Of a stretch of DNA of 6,593 nucleotides, positions 1-6,081 are shown piece after piece. The position numbers and the translations under genes were made by a program. Below the pieces are notes generated by a model that saw only the letters and a list, made by a program, of their open reading frames with translations, was not told where the DNA came from and searched no databases. The first letter of the stretch is position 1; every line of letters begins with the position of its first letter. The stretch is from Alistipes sp. GTDB lineage: Bacteria; Bacteroidota; Bacteroidia; Bacteroidales; Rikenellaceae. The stretch is from assembly GCA_028691095.1 (NCBI GenBank), contig JAQUZZ010000089.1, forward strand, positions 1 through 6,593. Reading direction: 5' to 3'.

Positions 1-277
1 TGGTAGGTAGAGCGACCCTTGTTGCCTCTTCTCTGTTTTTCCGATCTTTGGGCTCAAGACTTTGCGTCTTTGAAAAGAGGTCACACAACAATCCCTATAC
101 GAAAGAAAAACGGAATTGTTTCAAATACCGTATAAATTTCGTTAACAAATTAAAGCCGTTTCATTTTCTCCTAAGAATGGGTGAGATGCCTCTGGTCGAC
201 CTCCACCCTGACGGTTTGAGGACGGTCTGAGGGGCGAACAGGGGGCGACTAGGGGAGGCTTTTGAAAAGTGCGGCTT
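1..277. other. Intergenic region downstream of truB, no supported gene
   Basis: No convincing gene was found on either strand. A plus-strand frame is open from the left edge to a stop at 228-230, but its translation resembles no family I know, its only upstream starts are non-ATG, and it crosses an AT-rich tract. On the minus strand the only ATG, preceded by AGGAG at 171-175, reads four codons and stops. The AT-rich part, about 100-175, looks like promoter DNA for a gene outside the window. The G-rich part at 231-258 holds three runs of four or five G. An 11-base near-perfect tandem duplication (GACGGTTTGAG / GACGGTCTGAG) lies at 210-231. In related genomes queA often follows truB, but no queA start is visible here. 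Confidence 0.6.
122..149 (-). promoter_or_regulatory. Weak candidate Bacteroidota-type promoter, pointing left
   Basis: On the minus strand a TTTG (146-149) is followed after 18 bases by TATTTG (122-127). This loosely resembles the Bacteroidota sigma factor pattern of TTTG near -33 and TAnnTTTG near -7, although the TA is misplaced relative to consensus. The setting is AT-rich and lies between truB and whatever gene follows it outside the window. It could drive that gene, but chance similarity in an AT-rich tract is quite possible. Confidence 0.2.
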
Positions 278-1072
278 CTACTCGACGGATGAAAGCTCGC
301 CCGAGTTGCTCTCCGTGTCGTTTCCTGAGTCGGTTAGGGGTGTTTCGCTTTCGGCGGTTGGCGTCGCCTCGGGACGGCTCAGTGCCTGTGTGGCCTCTTC
401 GATCGAATACGCATCCGCCAAGGTGAAGTTCCCGCTACTTGTGCGACACAATGCGCTCAGATACCCTCCGCTTTGGAGCTTCTCGCCCAGATCCCGAGCG
501 ATGGAGCGAATGTAGGTTCCCTTGCTGCAACGAATTTGGAGGGTTACTTGGGGTAGAGCAAAGGATTCGAGTTCGATGTCGTAGATCGTAATCAGCGCAT
601 GACGCATCTTGACCTCTTCCCCCTCCCGGGCATACTCATAGGCTCGTTTGCCGTCGATCTGTTTGGCCGAGTAGACCGGAGGAAGTTGCAACTGCTCCCC
701 CACCATCTGAGCCAGTGCATCCTCGACTGCCTCGCGTGTGATGTGTTCGTAGGGGTAGGTCTGGTCGATGGGGTGTTCCAGATCGTAGCTGGGGGTGGTG
801 GCTCCCAAGGTGATGGTTGCGCGGTAACTTTTGGGTTCGGCTTGCAACGCTTCGGCCTGCTTGGTGGCACGGCCGATGCAGATGAGCAGAATGCCGGTGG
901 CCAACGGGTCGAGGGTGCCGGCGTGTCCGATCTTGATTTTGCGGTGTCCGAGTCGGCGGAGCGACACTTTCAGTTTGCGGACGGCATCGGAGGAGGTCCA
1001 ACCCCTGGGTTTGTCAATGGGGAGCACGACACCCTCAGCGAACGGAAGATCGGGAGATAGAATAGGTTTCAA
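278..1072 (-). CDS. truB: tRNA pseudouridine(55) synthase TruB
   Basis: TruB isomerises uridine 55 to pseudouridine in the T-loop of most tRNAs, in the cytoplasm. The protein is 264 residues. The family signature GHAGTLDPLATG is at 49-60, with the catalytic Asp at 55 and its neighbouring His at 50. The conserved Tyr83, the KGTYIRS motif at 184-190 (Tyr187 and Arg189) and Leu208 fall where the E. coli active-site residues Tyr76, Tyr179, Arg181 and Leu200 would be. The DKPRGWTSSDAV start of the fold is at 20-31. From about residue 232 the chain becomes a Ser/Thr/Glu/Pro-rich acidic tail without recognisable domain. The start is a TTG. No ATG lies in frame between the preceding gene and the conserved core, so the exact start is uncertain, with CTG at 1079-1081 or a later GTG as alternatives. 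The gene follows uppP after 96 bases and is probably the last visible gene of the unit. Function is secure by motif conservation. Confidence 0.95.
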   Translation of the reverse strand: MKPILSPDLPFAEGVVLPIDKPRGWTSSDAVRKLKVSLRRLGHRKIKIGHAGTLDPLATGILLICIGRATKQAEALQAEPKSYRATITLGATTPSYDLEHPIDQTYPYEHITREAVEDALAQMVGEQLQLPPVYSAKQIDGKRAYEYAREGEEVKMRHALITIYDIELESFALPQVTLQIRCSKGTYIRSIARDLGEKLQSGGYLSALCRTSSGNFTLADAYSIEEATQALSRPEATPTAESETPLTDSGNDTESNSGELSSVE

Positions 1073-1090
1073 GCGAGACAGCGATTTTAA

Positions 1091-1111
1091 GCACCTTACA
1101 GCCGAAGGTGC
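1091..1111 (-). promoter_or_regulatory. Perfect 7-bp hairpin upstream of truB
   Basis: GCACCTT (1091-1097) and AAGGTGC (1105-1111) are perfect inverted repeats around a 7-base loop. In the minus-strand transcript this stem ends 18 bases before the assigned truB TTG start. Downstream comes TTAAAATCG rather than a run of U, so it is a poor intrinsic terminator. It could be a leader structure affecting truB translation or a stabilising stem after uppP. The structure is seen in the sequence; any role is inference. Confidence 0.4.
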
Positions 1112-1133
1112 AATGGGATAAAGGGGAATGTAG

Positions 1134-1147
1134 CCTCTTTTTAGAGG
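1134..1147 (-). promoter_or_regulatory. Short hairpin just after the uppP stop
   Basis: Five-base arms (CCTCT / AGAGG) surround a 4-base A-rich loop on the transcript strand, 21 bases after the uppP stop codon. No U-tract follows on the minus strand, so it is not a standard terminator. A similar motif, CCCT-AAAAG-AGGG, lies upstream of yfhO near 5954-5966. It may be a 3'-end stabilising stem or chance. Confidence 0.25.
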
Positions 1148-1168
1148 GATTGGAGTGTAGCGCAGGGG

Positions 1169-1966
1169 CTATACGAACGAACTTACGATGGCACCCAGAC
1201 CGACCAAGAGGCAATAGATGGCAAAGTAGATCAACTTGCCGCGTTTCACGATGTTAATCATCCATCGGCAGGCGAGAAATCCGGCAATGAAGGCGGTGAT
1301 AAATCCTGCACTCAGAGCCACAATCGAGATGCCGCTCTCTGCCGGATGAAACCCGCCCTTGAGTGCATCCAGACAAGCCTCTCCCAAAATCGGAAGCAGC
1401 ACCATCAAGAATGAGAATTTGGCGATCTCCTCTTTGCGGTCGCCCAAGAGCAGCCCCGTAGCGATGGTTGAGCCGGAGCGCGAGAGCCCGGGAAGAATGG
1501 CGGCACAAGCCTGTGCAATACCGATGACTAAGGCATCCACAAAGGTGATTTCGGTACGTTGACGAGGTCGAGCGTAGTAGGCGAAAGAGAGCAGAACGGC
1601 GGTTAGCACGAGGGAGCACCCCACCACCAGCAATCCTGAGGCAAAGAGGCTCTCCACGTAGTCCTTCAAGAAAAAGCCCACGATCCCCACCGGAATCATC
1701 GAGAGAAAAATTTTGGAGATATAGCGGGTCTCTTCGTTCCATTGCAATCGGAAGAATCCGGCAATCAAGCGAGCGAGTTCTTTGTGGAAGACCACAATCG
1801 TACTGCACACCGTGGCGGCATGGACTGCGACGGCAAAGGTAAGGTTCTCTTCCCCTTGGAGTCCGAACAAGGTGTTGAAGATTTGTAAATGGCCTGAACT
1901 GCTGACGGGTAAAAATTCTGTAAGTCCTTGCACGAGGCCGAGGACGATTGCTTCCCAAACTTCCAT
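1169..1966 (-). CDS. uppP: Undecaprenyl-diphosphatase UppP (BacA family)
   Basis: UppP removes a phosphate from undecaprenyl diphosphate on the outer face of the inner membrane. This regenerates the lipid carrier for peptidoglycan and other envelope glycans, and overproduction of the family gives bacitracin resistance. The protein is 265 residues, normal for the family, and mostly hydrophobic with about eight membrane segments. The first signature [14 protein letters not shown] is at 14-27 and contains Glu17, the Ser-rich loop and His26. The second, [10 protein letters not shown], is at 159-168 with Arg163, matching the essential E. coli Arg174. Gln13 stands where E. coli has the first Glu of its E-x-x-x-E pair, a variant I know from many homologues. 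The ATG start places the first signature at the usual distance from the N-terminus. The gene sits between the DUF3098 gene and truB in a co-directional set. UppP is unrelated to the PAP2-type diphosphatases that share this reaction. Confidence 0.96.
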   Translation of the reverse strand: MEVWEAIVLGLVQGLTEFLPVSSSGHLQIFNTLFGLQGEENLTFAVAVHAATVCSTIVVFHKELARLIAGFFRLQWNEETRYISKIFLSMIPVGIVGFFLKDYVESLFASGLLVVGCSLVLTAVLLSFAYYARPRQRTEITFVDALVIGIAQACAAILPGLSRSGSTIATGLLLGDRKEEIAKFSFLMVLLPILGEACLDALKGGFHPAESGISIVALSAGFITAFIAGFLACRWMINIVKRGKLIYFAIYCLLVGLGAIVSSFV

Positions 1967-2006
1967 ACGTGATCTTCTAAGGTTTCTTTGTGTTTACGGG
2001 GTTAGG

Positions 2007-2026
2007 GCACTCGGTCTGCCGAGTGC
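2007..2026 (-). promoter_or_regulatory. Perfect 8-bp hairpin upstream of uppP
   Basis: GCACTCGG (2007-2014) and CCGAGTGC (2019-2026) form a perfect GC-rich stem around a 4-base loop. It lies in the 140-base gap between the DUF3098 gene and uppP, ending 40 bases before the uppP ATG in the transcript. The bases that follow on the minus strand (CCTAACCCCG) contain no U-run, so it is not an intrinsic terminator of the standard kind. An RNA leader stem, a processing site or a DNA operator palindrome are all possible. No promoter consensus was found in this gap. Confidence 0.45.
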
Positions 2027-2106
2027 GCGTGAGTGTCGGGCGAAAAGGGGGCGTGGGTGCAAGGTTGCAGCTCCGCGTCGTGGCCGTACGTTTGTGAACA
2101 GCCCTC

Positions 2107-2364
2107 TTATTTCGAGCGTTTCATGATGGCATAGATCTCGAAGACCAGTCCGGCCAAGACCAGCAGCGGAGCCAAGGTGATACGTCGGAAACTGAACATC
2201 TCCGGATTGAAAACGTTGGGGTCGTCGCTTCCCCCGCCGGTCATCAAGATGAAGCCCAAGACGATGACGGCAAAGCCAATCAGCATCAGTTTGTAGTTGC
2301 CCAGGGCAAGCGGCATGCGGGGCTCTTTGGCGGCAGTCTCAGGGTTGTTCTCTTTTTCTTTCAT
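2107..2364 (-). CDS. DUF3098 family small membrane protein
   Basis: This 85-residue protein of unknown function belongs to DUF3098, a family found in Bacteroidota, typically of about this length. A charged N-terminus (1-16) is followed by a first membrane helix (about 26-41). The conserved loop GGGSDDPNVFNPEMFSFRR (43-61) comes next, then a second helix (about 62-80) and a basic end (KRSK). The reading frame continues upstream to 2421, but the ATG at 2362-2364 is preferred. It gives the usual family length, and the extra upstream residues would be translated from the hairpin at 2381-2395. The gene lies 136 bases after ftsX and 140 before uppP, a position I recall as conserved in the phylum. 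That suggests an envelope role, possibly with FtsX, but no activity can be read from the sequence. Confidence 0.9.
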   Translation of the reverse strand: MKEKENNPETAAKEPRMPLALGNYKLMLIGFAVIVLGFILMTGGGSDDPNVFNPEMFSFRRITLAPLLVLAGLVFEIYAIMKRSK

Positions 2365-2380
2365 GGTGTGTAGTCTTTGA

Positions 2381-2395
2381 CGCACAGGGTGTGCG
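2381..2395 (-). promoter_or_regulatory. Perfect 6-bp hairpin upstream of the DUF3098 gene
   Basis: CGCACA (2381-2386) and TGTGCG (2390-2395) form a perfect stem with a 3-base loop. In the transcript it ends 16 bases before the DUF3098 ATG, so it lies close to the ribosome landing region. Together with the stems at 1091-1111 and 2007-2026, it gives the last three genes of the unit one hairpin each in their leaders. All three are built around GCAC/GTGC. Function is unknown. Confidence 0.4.
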
Positions 2396-2500
2396 ATGCG
2401 TATTTTTATCTTAAACGGCAAAGATGCGGTTTTAATGTTCCGATCGCTCTCTTTTCGCTTTTTTTCGGTGTATTTGCTTCCTTACTGCTCCCCTTCCTCA

Positions 2501-3382
2501 TTAATATAAATAAATATCGCCGCTTCGCATTCTGAGAAATTTGCGCACAGCAAAGGCGGTGAAGAGCAAGGAGATGAGGATGCCCCCTCCCATCATCGAC
2601 CCAAAGAGGATCAGCAGCGGGGTTTGCTCCGAGATAAATTGCATTTCGGGGAGTCCTTCGTGGAGACCCATAATCATCAGTGCCAGCATGATCCATGCGA
2701 TCAGCCCTGCATAGACCCCTTGGAGAATGCTGTGTCCCAAGAAGGGACGCATGATAAACCAACGGGTGGCGCCCACCAGCTTCATGGTGTTGATGATATA
2801 GCGTTTCGAGAAGATCATCACGCGGATCTTGTTGTTGAGCAGAATCAGCGAGATCACGAACAGTGCCCCTCCGAAAAAGAGGAGTACCAAGTTGAATTTG
2901 TTGATGTTCGAGGAGATCTGCTCCATCACATTGCGTTGATAGACCACCTCGTCGACCCCCTCCCAAGTCATAAGTTGTTTTTCGAGGGCTGCAAGGGTTT
3001 GCGGATCCGAGGCGTGTCCCTCCAGTTTCACCTCATAGGCATCGGGCAGCGGATTGGTTTGGAGGAAATCCTCAAAATCGTGACCCAGATAGGCTTTAAA
3101 GGAGTCGGCAGCAACATCTTTGGAGATGAAGGTGACCTCCTTGAGGGTGGGCATGGCGGTGAGCTTCTGTTTGACCGAGGCGGAGCACTCAGGGGTAATC
3201 TCGTCGGTGAGCATGACAAATACCGAGACGTTCTCTTTGAGTCGATTGGACGCATTTAGCGCTCCGACGATCAGGTATCCTACCGCGCCCAACAAAAAGA
3301 GCACTAAGGCAATACTGACCGTGGAGATCATGTAGGCGTTGCGTACCTTGCGTTTTATCTTTCTCGGATTGTTATAGGCCAT
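2501..3382 (-). CDS. ftsX: Cell division ABC-transporter permease-like protein FtsX
   Basis: FtsX is the membrane partner of the ATPase FtsE. The complex sits at the division site and, rather than transporting a substrate, controls peptidoglycan hydrolases outside the membrane. This 293-residue protein has the family layout. A short basic cytoplasmic start is followed by membrane helix 1 (about 18-41), an extracytoplasmic domain (about 42-162), helix 2 (about 163-183) and a cytoplasmic coupling segment containing NTMKLVGATRWFIMRPF (198-214). Helix 3 (about 216-238) and helix 4 (about 254-278) follow, and the chain ends in LRMRSGDIYLY. The MKLVGATRWFI motif and C-terminal MRSGD are typical. 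The ATG is followed directly by the basic segment expected of FtsX. No ftsE is in the window, which agrees with the unlinked arrangement I recall for this phylum. The gene begins 45 bases after yfhO, suggesting co-transcription. Confidence 0.95.
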   Translation of the reverse strand: MAYNNPRKIKRKVRNAYMISTVSIALVLFLLGAVGYLIVGALNASNRLKENVSVFVMLTDEITPECSASVKQKLTAMPTLKEVTFISKDVAADSFKAYLGHDFEDFLQTNPLPDAYEVKLEGHASDPQTLAALEKQLMTWEGVDEVVYQRNVMEQISSNINKFNLVLLFFGGALFVISLILLNNKIRVMIFSKRYIINTMKLVGATRWFIMRPFLGHSILQGVYAGLIAWIMLALMIMGLHEGLPEMQFISEQTPLLILFGSMMGGGILISLLFTAFAVRKFLRMRSGDIYLY

Positions 3383-3427
3383 GATGTTGAAAGTAAGAGG
3401 TGTCAGCGAACGAAGGGTGCATGGGGG

Positions 3428-5848
3428 TTATTCGATGGGGGTGGTGGGGTTCGTGCGTCGATTCCGGAACGAAGCGACAAGCGCAACGGCTAAAGCCGCC
3501 AACAGCAGCAGGGAACAGCCTCGTGTAATAGCAGTCAGGGTGTCGTAGTAGGGGGCACGGAAGCGGAACTCCACCGTGTGTTCTCCGGCAGGGAGTGCCA
3601 TAGCACGCAGTACATAGTCGGCGCGGAAGTAGGGAGCCTCTTTGCCGTCGATGTAGGCGCTCCATCCGTGGGGATAGTAGATCTCCGAGAAGACTGCAAT
3701 GCCGGCTTGTGGTGCCGTATAGTGATAGCGCTGAAGGTTGACCCGATATTCGGTCATGCGAATTGTGGCGGAGGAATCGGCTGCGGGGGCGATGCCCGTC
3801 GTCTCCGACTCAAAGCGACGGTCGACCACTGCTGCGTGTCGGGTGTCGAGGGTGCTCAGTGCGTCGATCTCCTCCTGCGGGGTGTTGACCCACTGAAGGT
3901 CGTTCACGAACCATGCTGCTCCGTTGGTTTGATCGTTGCGTTGCACTTGGAGCGTTCCGCTCTGCTGATCGGGAACGATGAAGTAGCGGGTATTCAGCAT
4001 ATTGTAGATCGGCATCTCCATCTTCGAGAGGTGTCGGTCGATCAGGTCTTGATAACGATGCAGTTTGGCTCCGTGGTATCCTCCGATCGAACGATGGAAA
4101 TACGAGGTGCTGGCATCATTGAAGGGACTGACCGCCAAGTTCATCACCCGAAATCCGGGTTCTCCCAGCGAGTCGGCCAGAATCTGTTGATCGGCCTCCG
4201 AGGGGCGGATCTGAGCCCGTGAGGCGGGAACAAATGCCGTTTGATTGAGGTATCGCAGATTGACGGGGATCATGTCGGCACACACCAGAACGCCTAAGAG
4301 CACGATGAAGAGTGCTTTTTTGATGCGTTCGGCGGCAAAAAGCCACACGACGCCTGCCGTGAGCAGAATAAAGAGCAGGGAGCGGAAGGCATCTGCACGC
4401 ATCATGGAGGCGCGCTCAGAGTGCATGGCGGTTACAATGTCTTGAGGTAGTCCCTCCTCTTGGGCTCCGGGGAAGGAGAGGAGTGCGGAGCCGGCAATCC
4501 AGAAGAGCAACGCGATGCCGCCCACGATGCCCACACTGTACTTCAGGGCACGGAATAAACGTGCGCGATCCATCTCCCGATTCCATAATTGACTCAAGGT
4601 GAGTGCCATCAACATCGGTACGCTCCACTCGGCCACCACCAAAATCATGGAGACGGTGCGGAACTTGTTGTACATTGGGAAGTGGTGGAAGAAGAGCTCG
4701 GTCAGCCCCATGAAGTTGCTTCCCCATGAGAGCATGACGGTGAGCAGGGTGACGCAAAAGATCCACCATTTCGATCGTCCCGGCAGGGTGAAGAGGCCTA
4801 AAACAGCCAACAGCAGTGCCACGGCTCCTAGGTAGACCGGCCCGGAGGTCATGGGTTGTGGCCCCCAGTAGGCGGGGAGTTGTGACGGATTGGCTTGGTA
4901 CTTACGCAGCACGGAGGCCACTTCGCCATCCTCCGAGAACCCGCCCTGTGAGCTTCCGCCATAGAGGTTCGGAATCAGGGTGTTGAGGGTTTCGGCCTTG
5001 CCGTAGCTCCACGCGGTGGCATATTGCAGGTCGAGACCTTGGGGTTTGGTGCCGTCGGTGGCGGATAGTTCGCTGCCACCACGCATGGTCTCGGCAGAGT
5101 GGCTGTGGATGTAGTAGAGCATTCCCGCGTTGCTGCCTACCGCCAAGACACCGGCCAACAGCAGAACCCCTGTGGCCGCAGCAAAGCGCGGCAGAATATG
5201 TTGCCGAACGGCTCGGCATAACTCATTGATCCAAAATGCTCCTAAGATAAATAGAAAATAGTAGGTGATCTGAGGGTGGTTGACCCCCAACTCGATTGCG
5301 GCAAAGACACCGGTCAGTGCGCCGCCGAGCCACAGATTTCGTCGATAGGTGTAGTAGACGCCTCCAAAGAGCATGGGGGCGAAGGCCAGAGCCATCATCT
5401 TGGTGATGTGTCCGGCTCCGATGATGATAAAGAAGTAGGTCGAGAAACCGTAGGCCAAGGCGGGAATGATGCCCAACCAAGGGTTGAATCCCATGCAAAG
5501 CAGCATAAAGAAGAAGGCTGCCATGGCGATGAAGATCATGGAGGCAGGTTGCCCCAAGAAGTCGAAGGCTTTGGAGAGCGTCTTGATGACGGTTCCTTTA
5601 TACTGCACATTAATCAGGTAGGCCGGCATTCCGCTGAACATATTGCCCTCCCATTGAGGATCCTCTCCGTAGGTAGCGCGGTGGTTCAGAATATCTTGCG
5701 ACATTCCTTTGTATTGCTGTACGTCGTGCTGTACGAGCACCTCGCCGGAGAACTGGGGTGCGAAGTAGATCATCGTCAGGGCGATGAACAGAGCCAAGGC
5801 AGCGGCAATGGCTCCCCAAGGTTTGGATTTGAGTTTTGAAAACTCCAT
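3428..5848 (-). CDS. YfhO family polytopic membrane protein (GT-C-like)
   Basis: The protein has 806 residues and about 14 predicted membrane segments. Helix 1 (about 12-30) is followed by a first external loop with HDVQQYKGM (41-49) and MFSGMPAY (70-77), both typical of Bacteroidota YfhO proteins. Clustered helices lie at about 100-243, 338-456 and 490-527. A large extracytoplasmic domain (about 530-770) contains MLNTRYFIV (617-625), YYPHGWSAYIDGKE (724-737) and FRADYVLRAMALPAGEHTVEFRF (741-763). A last helix is at about 775-793. Firmicutes YfhO proteins are implicated in glycosylating lipoteichoic acid and resemble GT-C glycosyltransferases using polyprenyl-phosphate sugars. The substrate here is unknown, since these bacteria lack lipoteichoic acid. 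The frame is open upstream to 5953, but the ATG at 5846-5848 is preferred because a promoter-like box lies 26 bases upstream and the first helix is then correctly placed. It precedes ftsX by 45 bases and probably begins the unit. Family is secure; function is tentative. Confidence 0.92.
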   Translation of the reverse strand: MEFSKLKSKPWGAIAAALALFIALTMIYFAPQFSGEVLVQHDVQQYKGMSQDILNHRATYGEDPQWEGNMFSGMPAYLINVQYKGTVIKTLSKAFDFLGQPASMIFIAMAAFFFMLLCMGFNPWLGIIPALAYGFSTYFFIIIGAGHITKMMALAFAPMLFGGVYYTYRRNLWLGGALTGVFAAIELGVNHPQITYYFLFILGAFWINELCRAVRQHILPRFAAATGVLLLAGVLAVGSNAGMLYYIHSHSAETMRGGSELSATDGTKPQGLDLQYATAWSYGKAETLNTLIPNLYGGSSQGGFSEDGEVASVLRKYQANPSQLPAYWGPQPMTSGPVYLGAVALLLAVLGLFTLPGRSKWWIFCVTLLTVMLSWGSNFMGLTELFFHHFPMYNKFRTVSMILVVAEWSVPMLMALTLSQLWNREMDRARLFRALKYSVGIVGGIALLFWIAGSALLSFPGAQEEGLPQDIVTAMHSERASMMRADAFRSLLFILLTAGVVWLFAAERIKKALFIVLLGVLVCADMIPVNLRYLNQTAFVPASRAQIRPSEADQQILADSLGEPGFRVMNLAVSPFNDASTSYFHRSIGGYHGAKLHRYQDLIDRHLSKMEMPIYNMLNTRYFIVPDQQSGTLQVQRNDQTNGAAWFVNDLQWVNTPQEEIDALSTLDTRHAAVVDRRFESETTGIAPAADSSATIRMTEYRVNLQRYHYTAPQAGIAVFSEIYYPHGWSAYIDGKEAPYFRADYVLRAMALPAGEHTVEFRFRAPYYDTLTAITRGCSLLLLAALAVALVASFRNRRTNPTTPIE

Positions 5849-5873
5849 AGGAAAAAAGATTCGTGTCAATCTG

Positions 5874-5880
5874 CAAAGTA
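5874..5880 (-). promoter_or_regulatory. Putative -7 promoter element of yfhO
   Basis: On the minus strand GTTACTTTGCA contains TACTTTG, one base shorter than the Bacteroidota TAnnTTTG consensus. It lies 26 bases upstream of the ATG at 5848, which would give a short leader of about 20 bases. A matching TTG near -33 is not evident. The stretch directly upstream is AT-rich. The box argues for the ATG at 5848 as the true yfhO start, because the longer frame would begin upstream of the promoter. Confidence 0.5.
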
Positions 5881-5902
5881 ACGAAAAATTGTTGAGATTT
5901 CG

Positions 5903-5991
5903 TTTTTGCATAAGCCCTAAGAGGCTGTTTTCATTTTGTTTGCCCAGTTGCACCCTCTTTTAGGGGCTGTGTTGTGGTTTTGATTTTGCCC
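5903..5991 (-). repeat. Tandem imperfect repeat upstream of yfhO (two units of about 45 bases)
   Basis: Two adjacent units share the same order of blocks on the minus strand. Unit A (5946-5991) starts GGGCAAAATCAAAACC, then has ACAGCCCCTAAAAGAGGG and TGCAACT. Unit B (5903-5945) starts GGGCAAACAAAATG, then has ACAGCCTCTTAGGGC and TGCAAAAAC. The units differ by substitutions and small gaps. They lie in the noncoding stretch between the phosphodiesterase gene and the yfhO promoter box, so they could be a duplicated regulatory site or diverged noncoding duplication. The repeat was found by eye and has not been aligned by program. Confidence 0.45.
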
Positions 5992-6019
5992 TTCCCGACG
6001 CTTGGAGGTCGATCCTCAT

Positions 6020-6054
6020 CCCGCCGCTTCGACTTCGGAGAAGTACTCTGCGGG
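6020..6054 (-). other. Hairpin after the phosphodiesterase gene
   Basis: An outer stem (CCCGC at 6020-6024, GCGGG at 6050-6054) encloses an asymmetric internal loop. An inner perfect stem (ACTTC at 6032-6036, GAAGT at 6040-6044) has a 3-base loop. It begins 25 bases after the stop codon at 6080-6082. Because no U-run follows on the minus strand, it is not a typical intrinsic terminator. It may still mark the 3' end of the upstream transcript. This is inference from position only. Confidence 0.3.
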
Positions 6055-6060
6055 GGTATG

Positions 6061-6081
6061 AGACGCCTCTCGCAGACGCCT
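6061..6081. repeat. 8-bp direct repeat at the phosphodiesterase stop codon
   Basis: AGACGCCT occurs at 6061-6068 and again at 6074-6081, a 13-base spacing. The second copy overlaps the TAG stop at 6080-6082. It could be the trace of a small duplication. No function is apparent. Confidence 0.3.

Noticed and set aside
1..40. tRNA-like D-arm (GGTAGGTAGAGCG) at the left edge
   Set aside because: The following bases cannot form an anticodon stem (ACCCT opposite TCTTC), and no T-arm or acceptor end follows.
162..175. AGGAG followed by ATG on the minus strand, as a gene start
   Set aside because: The frame reads M-K-R-L and then stops. A leader peptide cannot be excluded, but nothing supports one.
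3..230. Plus-strand open frame of about 76 codons at the left edge
   Set aside because: No ATG start within the first two thirds, no recognisable motifs, and it crosses AT-rich promoter-like DNA. It might be the tail of a convergent gene, but nothing supports that.
599..1060. Plus-strand open frame of 153 codons opposite truB
   Set aside because: It is the complement of the well-conserved truB coding sequence and has no family resemblance; a GC-driven shadow.
2624..3259. Plus-strand open frame of 211 codons opposite ftsX
   Set aside because: It is antisense to a clear ftsX, His/Asp-rich in the manner of antisense translations, and without motifs.
5276..5839. Plus-strand open frame of 187 codons opposite the yfhO 5' part
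   Set aside because: The composition (Gly, His, Glu, Asp rich) is that of an antisense of membrane helices. The YfhO frame on the other strand is unambiguous.
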